Below, piece by piece: positions 10,330 to 20,367 of a DNA stretch of 64,000 nt. Position 1 is the first letter of the stretch, and every line of letters starts with the position of its first letter. The stretch covers positions 206,501 through 270,500 of the forward strand of contig JACEFZ010017823.1 in assembly GCA_014155875.1 (NCBI GenBank), in the 5' to 3' direction. The notes under the pieces were generated by a model, which saw nothing but the letters and a program-made list of their open reading frames with translations, had not been told where the DNA came from and searched no databases. The DNA comes from Cepaea nemoralis (lineage: Eukaryota > Mollusca > Gastropoda > Stylommatophora > Helicidae). The translations under genes and the position numbers were made by a program.

Positions 10330-10820
10330 ATAGCATAAAGCCTGGACAGAATTGTAGAGACCATGTGTTGTTCGTGCAGCATGATCCCTCTCTCTGCCTG
10401 CCTAGTTTACTTCAGAGAAAAAGTAACACCAATATATCTGGAACAAGACAAACTGTAGAAGAGCCAGATCAGCAAAGCAATGCTCTAACCGTCTGTCGGA
10501 GCTTCAAACCAAGACCACTTGCCAACCAAGGCTTAGGGTCGAGCCACAACATTTAGTCTTTAGGTTGCATTTCCTCGCACCAGGATAAGGCTTGTACCCT
10601 CACAATTGCGCTCCTCCGCCTGAAACCATTGGCACAATGTGGGGTGTGGAGTTTGGTAGGCGCCGCCCAACATTCAAACCTTTCATACATTTGTAATAAT
10701 ACCACTGGGACAGGTTTCACTTCATCAAGCTCTGCATCTCTTTCAGATGAGTCAAAGTTAAGCCAAAAGCCCCCTTTCCCATGTATTAGGGCTCACTGGG
10801 GCAAACAAGTTTAGGATCTC
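10330..10820 (+). repeat. Dispersed repeat family F copy
   Basis: Shares long blocks with 28630-28890 (reverse strand) and 39080-39285, including the reverse complement of catgctgcatgggcaa and a gtaacaccaatatatctgg-like block. The nature of the family is not clear; a SINE or short LINE fragment is possible. Confidence 0.6.
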
Positions 10821-10964
10821 TTATCACAACATGAGACGTCTTGAGTATATGGTGCTAGTCCATTATTTTTATAGACCAATCAACATTCGGCGGGTGATAT
10901 GATCAATATCACATCTGCCACTCTGACTTCCTTAGACATTTCCTGGAACCTAATTTACAGTGTT

Positions 10965-11390
10965 CATTCATTCATTCAGTAACATGTCCCTTGCAGAACC
11001 TCGCTCCCATAACAACCTTCCGGAAAACTTCTCGATCATAAGCAAGATGTCCCACATATGATATACCCATCTGGAGATCATATCTTCTTGTCTTATCGCC
11101 TTTAGTAGCTAACCTTCTTCAATATTCAGATATTGTCATACGCATGCATTTGTTCTTTTCTGTAGCCAAGATATTCTTAGAACCTGTTTATAACATTTAT
11201 ATTCCAAAGCATTTATGCGCTGTTCAGCTTGTTCAGTAAGTATCCAGGTCTCATCAGGCGTTTGTTGCAATGGGAAATGCATGCTCCTAAATCTAATGTT
11301 TGTAGGTCTATCTGTCCCCCTCTACAATTTATTCAGTTGTTTTAGTATTTGAAGAGCAAATAGATATTCGTCTTTTACACAGTGTTCACC
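10965..11390 (-). mobile_element. LINE relic, C-terminal end of an RTE-like reverse transcriptase
   Basis: The reverse strand matches the 3' part of the LINE relic ending near 36400, including a block reading ccggaaggttgttatgggag on the coding sense. It ends in a short (AATG)n tail at 10970-10982, like the copy at 13405. Frames are broken. Confidence 0.65.
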
Positions 11391-11602
11391 TGATGAATTT
11401 AAAAATTCCACGTACTGCGTATTCACAATCAAGACCACCAAGTAAGCGTGCTAACCAATATGTTACTGCAGCACCCCAGACTGTCGATTATAGCTTCTTT
11501 TTTCTACTTCTCTTCACCTTCGACGAGCATCAATCAATAACTGTTTATTTATTTCTCTCATTTCTTTCAATAAAACAGCAATTTTTTAAACCTGAGACTT
11601 AC

Positions 11603-11848
11603 ATTATCAGATAATTTCTCATCTCCTATATGTTTGTACAGGCATTTAAACACTGCCCCTTCACCGGCCGGCACGTCAGGACACAGGTTCTCACGGTCGC
11701 CCTTGCAGGCATAGTATAACGGGCGGTCCAAATGGAAGTCATCAGACTGGAGTTCGGCCACTCTGAGCAAGGTTCTCTTGCACTGCTTGGTCAGATCCTT
11801 TCTGTGTTCATTCAGGCAGGTCACAGTTTTGCCCTGGGAGTGAGGAAC
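11603..11848 (-). CDS. GLG1: GLG1 coding exon 5
   Basis: Eighty-two codons in phase 0 at both ends, with acceptor atag before GTTCCTCAC and donor GATAAT followed by gtaagt. It encodes HSQGKTVTCL, then LRVAELQSDDFHLDR, YYACKGDRENLC and FKCLYKHIGDEKLSDN. The AELQSDDFHLDR block is among the most conserved parts of GLG1 and makes the family call secure. Confidence 0.93.
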
Positions 11849-11859
11849 CTATGGAAGAC

Positions 11860-12200
11860 ACAATTTTTGGAACAAATGTATCCTAGAAGACACAATTTTA
11901 AAATAAATGTATCCTGGATGACACAATTAGTAGAACAAATGTGTCATGGAAGACACAATTATAGAACAAATGTATCCTAGAAGAAATCATATATAGAACA
12001 AATATATTCTAGAAAAGAGCATATTTAGAACAAATGTATTCTAGAGGATACAATTATAGAATAAATGGTAGTAAAGGGAAGATACTAGTTTTGGAACAAA
12101 TGTATCAGAGAATACACACCATTAAGAACACAAATCCTAGAAAACACAATCTTTAGAACAAAATGTATTCTAGAAAACACAATCTTTAGAACAAATGTAC
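11860..12200. repeat. 31-bp minisatellite, second locus
   Basis: About ten copies of tagaacaaatgtatcctaga with acacaattt spacers, starting about 12 bases past the acceptor side of GLG1 exon 5. A further block is at 12320-12430. Confidence 0.85.
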
Positions 12201-12201
12201 C

Positions 12202-12310
12202 ATCATCATCATCATCAAGTGCTCTGCCTGCTGGCATAGGCATTCATGTCTCAACACAGGTCGTGGTCCTTAGTGTTCTGGATCAACTCTGCTGATGATA
12301 TACCTTTAAT
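12202..12310 (-). mobile_element. LINE 3'-end fragment with (CAT)n tail
   Basis: Begins with five CAT units, then a block resembling 17703-17820 (ggcattcatgtctcaacaca, tgttctggatcaactctg). On the reverse strand this is the 3' end of an RTE-like element with an (ATG)n tail. Confidence 0.6.
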
Positions 12311-12439
12311 ATAGAAATGTATCCTAAAAGATAAAATTTGAAGAACAAATGTACCACTGGAAGATACTATGTTTAGAACAAATGTATCCTTGAAGACACA
12401 TTTGTTCTAAATATTATGTCTTTTAGGTAACATACTGAT

Positions 12440-12935
12440 CAATAAAAAGATGTTAATTGAAATGAGAAAAAGAGTGTTGAAGTGCTACATAGAAACTGTA
12501 CTTTTGCATGGATGTGAAGCGTGGACAATGTGCAGACAAGCTGAAAAACATCTGATGGCCGTGGAAATGTGGTTTCTGAGGAAAATGCAAAGAATACCAT
12601 GGACAGACAGAAAAACCAATGAAAAGGTCCTTCAAGAAACAAATGAAGATCATAAACTGATTAGAGACATTAGACGTAGACAGTCAAAATTTTTTGGGCA
12701 TGTTGTGAGAAGAAATTAATGAGAATTTGGTAACAACTGGCAAGATCGAAGGGAAGAGAACAAGGGAAAGACAGAGAAATAAACGCCTGGATGGCTTTTC
12801 CACGTGTCGTGGTCAAGACAGAAACACGAAGCTGATCCACGACTTGGGTGATCGAGTGAGATGGCGAAACATGACCGCTACACTTATCGGCATGGCACCT
12901 GTTGGATGGATTAGTATTGGGACTCTTTGCTGACT
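12440..12935 (+). mobile_element. RTE-like LINE relic, C-terminal coding end
   Basis: A frame from 12450 carries the common LINE C-terminal signature: RKRVLKCYIETVLLHGCEAW, then EMWFLRKMQRIPWTDRKTNE and RQSKFFGHVVRRN, before a stop at 12717. The remaining part (RGRQR.KRLDG) is in another frame. It resembles copies at 57235 and 58515. Confidence 0.85.
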
Positions 12936-13167
12936 GTAGAAGATGAGAATGGAGCATGTATGGGAATGTCCCGAGTGCTGTGATGTCAGTTCTTGACTCA
13001 GCTCAACCCATTTTAACATCTTTAACCGTTTCCCCCATCTTCATCTACTTTGTCATCTAAATAAGTATACAATTCTGCTTTAAGAAGTCAGGTGTCACCG
13101 GAAATATCAAATTATATATGCCACCAAGTTACATACATGCATACACACAATAAACACCAGTACTCAC

Positions 13168-13386
13168 ATCATCTGATCCGTCTGTTGACTCCAGTCTACC
13201 ACATTTGAAAGTGTTAATGTCCTTCCTGCATTCCTTCATGAAGAAGCTCATGAAGCGATAATCACTAAATATGATGCTGGCCATCTTGTTGAGGAAAGTG
13301 CTGCATGGTTTGGATTTGATCTCCTCATAATGCTCGATCAGACAAGGAATGGCTTCTCCTTGATCCACCTTCTTGCAGTCAGGGAA
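13168..13386 (-). CDS. GLG1: GLG1 coding exon 4
   Basis: Seventy-three codons, phase 0 at both ends, with acceptor ttccag before TTCCCTG and donor GATGAT followed by gtgagt. It encodes DCKKVDQGEAIPCLIEHYEE, then IIFSDYRFMSFFMKECRKDI and TFKCG. The IIFSDYR block is diagnostic for the first repeats of GLG1. Confidence 0.93.
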
Positions 13387-13404
13387 CTGGAAATAATGAC
13401 ATCC

Positions 13405-13765
13405 AGAATTTCACAATCTGAGAGGGCTAATAAAAACGATAAAACAAAAAAAATTCAAATATTTTGGTCACTTGAAACATCATGAAAGTTTGGAGAAAAC
13501 AATCATGGAGGGGTATATGCCTGGGAAGAGAAGACAAGGAAGGCCAAATAGCAGATGGGTGCAAGATGCGACAGATGATCTTCAGATGGGTGTATCGGAC
13601 GCGGGACATCTTGCTACGACCGAGGTTTTCAAGATGGTTGTTATGGGAGTGAACGTTTGCAGGGGACGGGCTAATGAATGAATGAATGAATGAATGAATG
13701 AATGAATGAATGAATGAATGAATGAATGAATGAATGAATGAATGAATGAATGAATGAATGAATGA
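13405..13765 (+). mobile_element. LINE relic 3' end with (AATG)n tail
   Basis: Encodes LKHHESLEKTIMEGYMPGKR and RRQGRPNSRWVQDATDDL, matching the C-terminal end of the LINE relic at 35866-36400. It ends in about 23 AATG units (13672-13765), which look like an expanded 3' tail. Confidence 0.8.
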
Positions 13766-14185
13766 CCAGAGGTCTCAGAGGTGATGAAGGCTGAGGATTC
13801 TTTATCGGACTCCCTCATTCTATTTGTGAGTGCAATTGTTCAGACCCCAGGGGATAAGAAGTTCATGCTCCGTGTGATACCTTTTGGCAGGCCACTATGC
13901 AGAAGCAGAATGAGCCACACTGGATAAAATCTGGTACAATAAAATTGTTCCTCTCAGTTTTTGTGTTACTTTTTTTTTTAATCACTGGTCATTGCTTTGG
14001 AGGATTGCTAGAATTGTTTAAATTGACAATGCAAGAATTCTTCTTCTTTGTTCTTGTGCCCCTGAGATGCCCTTCATAGGCCATTTCATGGTTGGCTGGA
14101 TGTTGGCTAATTTTGTTCACTACGGATTCAGAGAGCCAGTCTCAGATCTGCCCTCATTAGTTGCCTTTTACAACAAGTTCAGAAG
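13766..14185. other. Intronic stretch with a short dispersed-repeat block
   Basis: Near 13855-13925 a block (gttcatgctccgtgtgat, gagccacactggata) resembles 62840-62950 and 63900-64000. The rest is unassigned. Confidence 0.4.
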
Positions 14186-14189
14186 ATCA

Positions 14190-14500
14190 TTTACATTTTC
14201 AGAAGGTCTTTTAATGTTCAGGTCTTTTTTGACATGTTCAGCAGGTCTTGCATGACATGTTCAGAAGGTCTTTGTGAAATGTTCAGCAGGTCTGGTGTGA
14301 CATGTTCAGAAGGTTTTTTAGAATGTTCAAAAGGTCATTCATGACATGTTCAGAAGGTCTTTTATGACAGGTTTATAAGGTCTTTTATGACATGTTCAGA
14401 AGGTCTGCTGTGACATGTTCAGAAGGTTTTTCATGACATGCTCAGAAGGTCTTCCATGACATGTTCAGAAGGTCTTTTATGACATGTTCAAAAGGTCAAC
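14190..14500. repeat. ~22-bp minisatellite
   Basis: About fourteen imperfect copies of gacatgttcagaaggtcttt. It is intronic in GLG1. Confidence 0.85.
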
Positions 14501-14828
14501 AGTGTTATGATTTGTTACCCCACCTTAAAAAACCCACACACAAAAACAAGTCCCAAAGCAGGAGCCTGATGTGGTTTCTGTGATGCGCTAGTTCCATCAC
14601 ATGGTGTTGGCCTACATGCATGTAGCAATAGGTGGCCAGCCTATTCCTCAATTAATGGACGACAACAAACGCAGGCATCAAAAATTTCCCTTTGGGCCAT
14701 GGTAACACGCAGGCAAGGTCAAGTATTTTTCTTTTTCAAATCTGCCTTTTCAAATAAAATTTATGTCATAATATATTTTTTACTCTAAAATGGTTTTTAA
14801 TCCCCTTATTCAAAGATATTTTGTTCAT
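14501..14828. other. Intronic stretch without recognised features
   Basis: Apart from T-rich tracts, nothing was recognised. Confidence 0.35.
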
Positions 14829-15160
14829 CATTATTATCATCATCATCATCAACTTCCAATTTTGCCAGGAAGAGTCAAAGGAAGGAAATGATGTTCCAGC
14901 ACCGATGGATAGCAATGAGTAGTGTCATTCCGTGTGACTGTACAATGTCTTTGACATCGTCAATCCATTTTCATCTCAGGCAATCTCTTGCTCTCATGTC
15001 AGATTTTCTTTGATGTAGCGCCAGTGCTGGTAGCCGATGGTGTTGCATTCTAACAAGCTGGCCAAATTATTTGATCTTCTGCCTTTCAACATATATGGCA
15101 CAAGGTCTTGATCCCACTGTTTGTCTGATAACATAATTTCTTACCCTGTCTAATTAATTG
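14829..15160 (-). mobile_element. LINE relic, 3' end with (CAT)n
   Basis: Starts with a CAT run; the reverse strand encodes a decayed LINE C-terminus with W-I-D-D-V-K spacing. Frames are broken. Confidence 0.5.
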
Positions 15161-15224
15161 CATTAATGAGCTAACAGAAACATGTGATTATTTTAAGATG
15201 TCTTTAACTGAATGTTAGCCTCAC

Positions 15225-15311
15225 CTTCTCAAATTCTGGAGCACAAGCCTTATTTGATGCATCCTCAAAACGTGACTCTTTTGTAAGCTTTAATTTGAAC
15301 TTCCACAGAAA
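15225..15311 (-). CDS. GLG1: GLG1 coding exon 3
   Basis: Twenty-nine codons, phase 0 at both ends, with acceptor ctgcag before TTTCTGTGG and donor GAGAAG followed by gtgagg. It encodes FLWKFKLKLTKESRFED, then ACAPEFEK, equivalent to the human segment starting LLWNYKLNLT. It is too short for a simple ORF scan to catch, but the match, phases and splice sites agree. Confidence 0.88.
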
Positions 15312-15317
15312 CTGCAG

Positions 15318-15600
15318 ATGTAAACAAGGTAAAACAATGTGATTTACAGAAGAAAATTTAAACAATGTGATTTACTAAAGAAAGGTAAAACAATGTGATT
15401 TAGTACAGAAACAATGTGATTTACTAAAGAAAGGTAAATCAATCTGATTTACTAAAGAAAGGTAAAATAATCCGATTTACCAAAGAAAGGCAAAACAATG
15501 TGATTTAAATTTTTTTTAAAGTAAAACAATATAATTTACTAAAGAAACAATGTGATTTACTATAGAAATGTAAAACAGTGTGATTTACTAAAGAAACATA
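15318..15600. repeat. ~28-bp minisatellite
   Basis: About nine copies of aaacaatgtgatttactaaa plus gaaaggt, starting a few bases upstream of GLG1 exon 3 and so close to its branch-point region. Confidence 0.85.
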
Positions 15601-15644
15601 ATAGCAAAGTAAAATAACCTCTTTAAATAAAAATAAGGCACACT

Positions 15645-15728
15645 GGTGATATATGCTGGCCCGGTGGTCATGGGTTCAAGTCCCCACCAAGGCAGCCTTT
15701 TTTTTAACTGACTTGGGTGCCCAGTTCA
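15645..15728 (+). repeat. SINE family C copy, 5' half (split)
   Basis: tRNA-like head with a B-box-like gggttcaagtcc near 15672. It is interrupted after cccagttca (15720-15728) and resumes after the same nine bases at 16104-16112. Confidence 0.7.
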
Positions 15729-16103
15729 TCATCATCATCATGTGCCATAGCAATAAGCATGGGTGGTCATTTTTCGCCATCTCACACAATCACCAGAATC
15801 GTGGAAAGTGTTCTTGTCTCGACCATGTCACGTGGCAAAGCCATCCAGGTATTTACTTCTCTACCTTTCCCTTGTTCTTTTCCCCTCAATCTTGCTAGTT
15901 GTCAACAAGTTCTCCAAATTATTTCTTCTCATAACGTGTCCAAAAAATTGTCACCAAGTCTAATTTCTCTAATCAGTTTACGGTTTTCATTTGTTTCTTG
16001 TAGGACTTGGTCATTGGTTTGTCTGTCTGTCCACGATATTCCACAAACCACATTTACACAGCCATTAGATGTTTTCCAGCTTGTCTGCTCAATGTCCACG
16101 CTT
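15729..16103 (-). mobile_element. 5'-truncated RTE-like LINE inserted in a SINE
   Basis: A minus-strand copy of the same LINE C-terminus as at 12440, beginning (its 3' tail) with CAT repeats. The nine bases cccagttca are duplicated on both sides (15720-15728 and 16104-16112), so both ends are known and the insert is 375 bp. Its coding frames are broken. Confidence 0.8.
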
Positions 16104-16270
16104 CCCAGTTCAGCCCAATATACAAGTGGTACCAGGAATTGTCCTGGGAAATAAAGGCAGCTGAAGTGAAATTGGCCACACCCTCCATCACATGTGGGCT
16201 GATCTGTAATGGTATGTAGCTAGCAACATACGCCTTGGATGCCTGAAGGCACATGAATGGCTCCTTGACT
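16104..16270 (+). repeat. SINE family C copy, 3' half
   Basis: Continuation after the LINE insertion: ggtaccaggaattgtcctgg, then cttggatgcctgaaggca. Confidence 0.7.
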
Positions 16271-16284
16271 TACCCAACTCTTAC

Positions 16285-16380
16285 TGGTGATATACATTTT
16301 TCTGATGGCCTGGTGGTCATGTGAGTCAGTCACCACCAAGGTGAAGATCACCATTGACTGGGCTTCCAGACTGGTTCTAT
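16285..16380 (+). repeat. SINE family C head fragment
   Basis: Repeats the head region of 15645 (ctggtgatatacatttt, gtggtcatgtgagtc) and is joined directly to a family A SINE. Confidence 0.5.
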
Positions 16381-16381
16381 G

Positions 16382-16609
16382 GTGAAGGAGTTACAGACGC
16401 AGTTCGTAATCCAGCATTCCACATTCGAAATACAGCTGCGAGAGATTTGACAGCAGACCGCTGTGTATTGGTTTTTATCAAATGGTATGAGTGTCGGTCG
16501 TTCAGAAAGCAATGGCAAACTACTGAACGTAAACTTATCAAGAAATCACAAACAGCCAATAAATGCTTTGATTGACTGCGACATGCTGTAAATTATATGC
16601 AACTAACTT
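16382..16609 (+). repeat. SINE family A copy
   Basis: Nearly full-length: the head gaaggagttacagacgcagt, then tcagaaagcaatggcaaact, and a tail ending ctgtaaattatatgcaact. Confidence 0.85.
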
Positions 16610-16618
16610 GAACTAACT

Positions 16619-16764
16619 CCCCGGGAAGGTTAACCCGGTCAACAAATGCCCGCAGAAGTCGGATGTGTCGGCCTAACGGCGCAAGAACGCAGCTCTGCTG
16701 TAGACAGGCACAACGCAATCACGTCCGGAAAAAAAAACTCCGGATGAACGAAGAAGAAGAAGAA
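16619..16764 (+). mobile_element. 5'-truncated copy of the 43-48 kb LINE (3' tail only)
   Basis: 146 bases match the 3' end of the LINE at 48231-48371, including ccgggaaggttaacccggtc and the (GAA)n end. It is flanked by a 9-bp duplication gaactaact (16610-16618 and 16765-16773). This is a dead-on-arrival insertion that defines the LINE 3' end. Confidence 0.88.
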
Positions 16765-16779
16765 GAACTAACTGGGCTT

Positions 16780-16930
16780 CCTGGTCGACCCAGACTAAAA
16801 CTGGTACCAAATTATGTGTGGGGAAGTACAGGCAGCTAACATGAAAGTGGCCATAAAACCCTTGAGTGTGATTGGTTAAACAAAATCTGGGGCTAGCACC
16901 ATGTAGCCAATACATCTCAAACTGTGTAAC
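16780..16930 (+). repeat. SINE family C fragment
   Basis: Shares aaaactggtaccaaatt, ggcagctaacatgaaagtgg and ggctagcaccatgtagcc-type blocks with other C copies. Confidence 0.55.
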
Positions 16931-17241
16931 AGGGACTTTACTGGCTTTTATATTGGGGATGTGCTGGCTGTTTTCTTGTTGTTCTCTCCTTATCTGGCAG
17001 GAAAAGGCATTGGTCACAGCAACATTTGTGTACTGAGTGATTCAATGAGCATGATCTGAAAGGTCGAAGACTACTTTTCAACAAACAACAGTGAAAATAA
17101 CAGGAATTACAAACTCGTACTTTCCAGCAAACAACAAAAGTTGACACACAAACACAATAGAAAGATAAGTATATATGATACTCATGTGCTGACAAAAGTT
17201 CACACACATACACAAGAAATTTAAGTATATGTGATACTCAC

Positions 17242-17274
17242 GTGCTGGCAAGCTTCTGACAACTTGCTGGCAGT
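17242..17274 (-). CDS. GLG1: GLG1 coding exon 2 (33-nt micro-exon)
   Basis: Encodes TASKLSEACQH, which aligns with the human segment ELSTECHH between the first CLQ block and the LLWNYKLNLT segment. The acceptor is tttcag before ACTGCC and the donor CAC followed by gtgagt. Both ends are in phase 0, consistent with the exons at 29877-30311 and 15225-15311. It supplies a conserved cysteine that would otherwise be missing. The call rests on short homology plus splice and phase agreement. Confidence 0.75.
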
Positions 17275-17702
17275 CTGAAAGATCAACAGAATCCATTAAT
17301 GAAAAGTTTATAGGATTACAGCTACAGAAAAGCCATAATGGTTTAATGACATGTTTTTCTTAAGCCAATCAGGCAGTGTGCATGGTTTTTTCTTTAAAGT
17401 ACTCATTTAAACTATTTTCTTAAGACAATTGAAAACCAATAAAACGCCGCCAGCCCCCGGGGTTTCCTTTTGTGTCCACTGTTTGTTGGAACCAACAGGG
17501 TGAACAAAATAGACAGAGACTTACACGGAGAGGAGAATTAAAGACAGCGATCACTAACATAGGATGAACATAGACAGAACTGCAGTAGACAGCAATAGAT
17601 AGGATGGCCTGGCTTGAGCTGGCTGTTGGCATATACCCCAACAAAGAATAAAGGATAGAATAAGTCATGTAGAGTTAACACACTTATGACAACTTTCTGG
17701 CA

Positions 17703-17960
17703 GTCTGAACAATTAATATCATCATCATCATCAAGTGCCCTGTCAGCTGGCCTAGGCATTCAGGTCTCTCTACAGACCGCGGTCTTTGGTGTTCTAGATC
17801 AACTCTGATGATGATATTCCTCCATGCCACCATCTCAGTCAATTCAGCATCATTTCTCTTGGTCTGTCTCAGCCGCTCTTCCCCTCGATCTTCCCAGTTG
17901 TCATGATGTTCTCCAATGCCTCTTTCCTCATCACATAACCATTGAATGCTGTTTGTCTTT
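17703..17960 (-). mobile_element. LINE relic, 3' end with (CAT)n tail
   Basis: The tail at 17707-17722 and the body resemble 12202-12310 and 27291-27450 (ttctagatcaactctgatga, ttctcttggtctgtct). The reverse strand carries a decayed RTE-like C-terminus. Confidence 0.6.
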
Positions 17961-17972
17961 TCTATAATTGTA

Positions 17973-18892
17973 TGCGGGCAAGTCAATAAGTAAGTCACAC
18001 AGTTCTGTGGGATGGCAGGTAAATGTAGTTGGTGTTTTCTACAGGTGTCATTGGGTGACAGCAACATCGAACTTCATATTCCCGTTCGTCAGGTGGCGCT
18101 GGTATCTCATACGCATGCGCAGCGCATAAACAAAATGGCGACTGTACTTAAAGTGTGTACAACCAAAGAGTATCGTGCTGTTGTGCGTTTTTTGTGGGCA
18201 AAAGGACTGCCTGCAAAGGACATTCATAAGGAAATGCTTCCTGTTTGTGCTGACAATGTGCATAGCTTGGTAGAAAAATTTTCTCATGGACGCTCTAAAA
18301 TTGTTGATGAAATCCGATCTGGTAGTCCTGTTGAGATTGCAACAGAAGCATCTGTGCAGCGGATGGAAGAGATGATTAGAGGTGACAGGCAAGTAACGAT
18401 AGACTCTGTAGCATCTGCAATAGGGTGCTCACATGGGTTAGCATACAGCATAAAGCATGATCAAAGAAAACATCCAGGACTGCTGACTAGAGGAGTGTTG
18501 CTGCTTCATGACAATGCCAGACCACATACAGCTTGATTAACTTAGGAAAAATTAACCAACTAAGGTGGGAAGTTCTGGAACATCCACCTTACAGCCCCGA
18601 CTTAGCCCCTAGCTATTTCCACCTTTTTGGTCCACTGAAAACCCACCTTGGCAGGAGGCATTTCACGAATGATGCCAAAGTTAAACCGCGGTTTAGAAAA
18701 CAGAGCACGCAGTTCTATGCAGCCGGTTTGGGAGGACTGATAAAACGATGGGATAAGTGCATCAATGTTGGTGGAAATTATGTTGAGAAATAAAGGAACA
18801 ATGTATGTATAAAAATAAACTGGTTTCAAGTTATCATATTTAGTTATCTTTCTACAGTCATTTGTGATTTACGTATTGACCTCCCCCCGTAC
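17973..18892 (+). mobile_element. mariner-type element with deleted, inactive transposase
   Basis: Imperfect terminal inverted repeats pair tgcgggcaagtcaataagta with the reverse complement of acgtattgacctcccc near 18871-18886, each next to TA. The remnant transposase runs from 18132. It has an N-terminal helix-turn-helix region, GSPVEIATEASVQRM and VASAIGCSHGLAYSI. It then jumps directly to LLTRGVLLLHDNARPHTA, so the segment with the first catalytic aspartate is deleted. A stop at 18534 interrupts the frame; the rest shows HPPYSPDLAPSYFHLFGPLK, where the third catalytic aspartate position reads Tyr/Ser instead of Asp. Confidence 0.85.
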
Positions 18893-18899
18893 ATAATGA

Positions 18900-19235
18900 T
18901 CTAGTTTCATCAGCCTCTTTCAGGTAATCATTGTTAGTTAATCTGGCAGTCCAAGGAATTTGCAACATTTGTCTCAGGAATCACATCTCTGTTGCTTCTA
19001 AGTTCTTCCTAATTTGTTCATTTACATTCCATGATTCACTGCCATACAGCAAAACAAGTTCTATATAACATTTCAGCACTCTCTTTTTTACATTCAATGA
19101 TAGTGACTTATTGCATAAGATACTCTTCATTATCTTAAATGATGCTTTTGCTTGCCCTATTATGTTCTTAATCTCTGTTTTGCATCTTCTATCTGATGTT
19201 ATAATTGCCCCAGAAATTATAAATGAAAAGCCCAT
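18900..19235 (-). mobile_element. LINE relic, central C-terminal segment
   Basis: The reverse strand carries IIGQAKASFKIMKSILCNKS, then NVKKRVLKCYIELVLLYGSE, a segment shared with the relics at 28020 and 35022. Confidence 0.7.
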
Positions 19236-19451
19236 TAATATGTACTGAACAAGTAGTGAACAATTCTTTAATTACCTTTGGCCGTTGTTTAAATGACATA
19301 GCAAATTTCTAAACATATTGCCAAGCCTCGGCTAGAATTACACAAAGCAAGCTTAGCATATTCTACAGCTCAGCCGTGGAACAATCCTCCAAAGTAAATC
19401 AAAGATACTATCAACCCCTATACATCAATGGTATGCTACGAGGGGAAGTCA

Positions 19452-19860
19452 TAAATTGATTTATTTGGTTGTTTCGGGATTTGAGATTTAAATATTGAGC
19501 ACAACCCACTACTGGCAACGCTGATCGTATTCTGGTATGAACCTAAGGTCCTATCCACGTCAATGTGGAAGCACTAGACTCGAGTTTCGCTCTCGTTTGA
19601 GCTCGTCAGTAGTGCATATCCTTGACCGGACCAGGAAACGAACCCCGGATCACTGGCGTGTAAAGTGGGTGTGTAACCACACCGCACACGCTGGACACGG
19701 CCAAATCATCATAACAGAATATTACAACATCACCCATCGTAGACTGTAGCTCAAGATTTGCCCAATCACCGCGACTGACGTCCGTCAACCGATGTGGACC
19801 AGAACGATCAGGTCTTCTCACTGGCAACGCACACCAGGCCGCCTAAATTCCAGCGAGCAA
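19452..19860 (-). repeat. SINE family D, full-length copy
   Basis: In the reverse sense it runs from a head near 19840 through a B-box-like ggggttcgtttcc (near 19640) to a 3' end ccaaataaatcaattt. The length is about 400 bp. Confidence 0.65.
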
Positions 19861-19978
19861 TAATAAAATTGATTTATTTGGTTGTTTCGGGATTTGAGAT
19901 TTAAATATTGAGCACAACCCACTACTGGCAACGCTGGTCGTATTCTGGTATGAACCTAAGGCCTATCCACGTCACCTA
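19861..19978 (-). repeat. SINE family D, truncated tandem copy
   Basis: The terminal ~115 bases of the same family repeat directly after the first copy (ttgatttatttggttgtttc onward), in the same orientation. Confidence 0.75.
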
Positions 19979-20004
19979 TGAAGTCATAAATGTTTAAAAA
20001 GTTT

Positions 20005-20225
20005 GTTGCATATCCTTTACAGGACGTCGCAATCAACCCCAGCATTTTTTGGCTGTTTGTGATTTCTTGGCAATTTTATGTTCACTAACTTGTCATTGCT
20101 TTCTGAACAACCAGCACTCATACCATTGTATGAAAACCATTGCAAAGCAGTCTGCTGCCAAATTGCCCACAGCTGTGTTTCAAATGTGGTATGCGGGATT
20201 ATGAATTGTGTCCATAACTCCTTCC
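20005..20225 (-). repeat. SINE family A copy
   Basis: Reverse-strand copy starting gcatatcctttacaggacg and including cattgctttctgaaca. Confidence 0.8.
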
Positions 20226-20367
20226 CCACAGAGCTGGTGAAGTCATTAAGTAACAGGAATTTCACAAATAACTTTTTTTTAATAGTGCAAACTAGATATT
20301 TTGTGTGAGTTATTTCTCAACATATACCTCCTGCATGCTTTCACCCCAACTATTTAGTTAGTACAAA

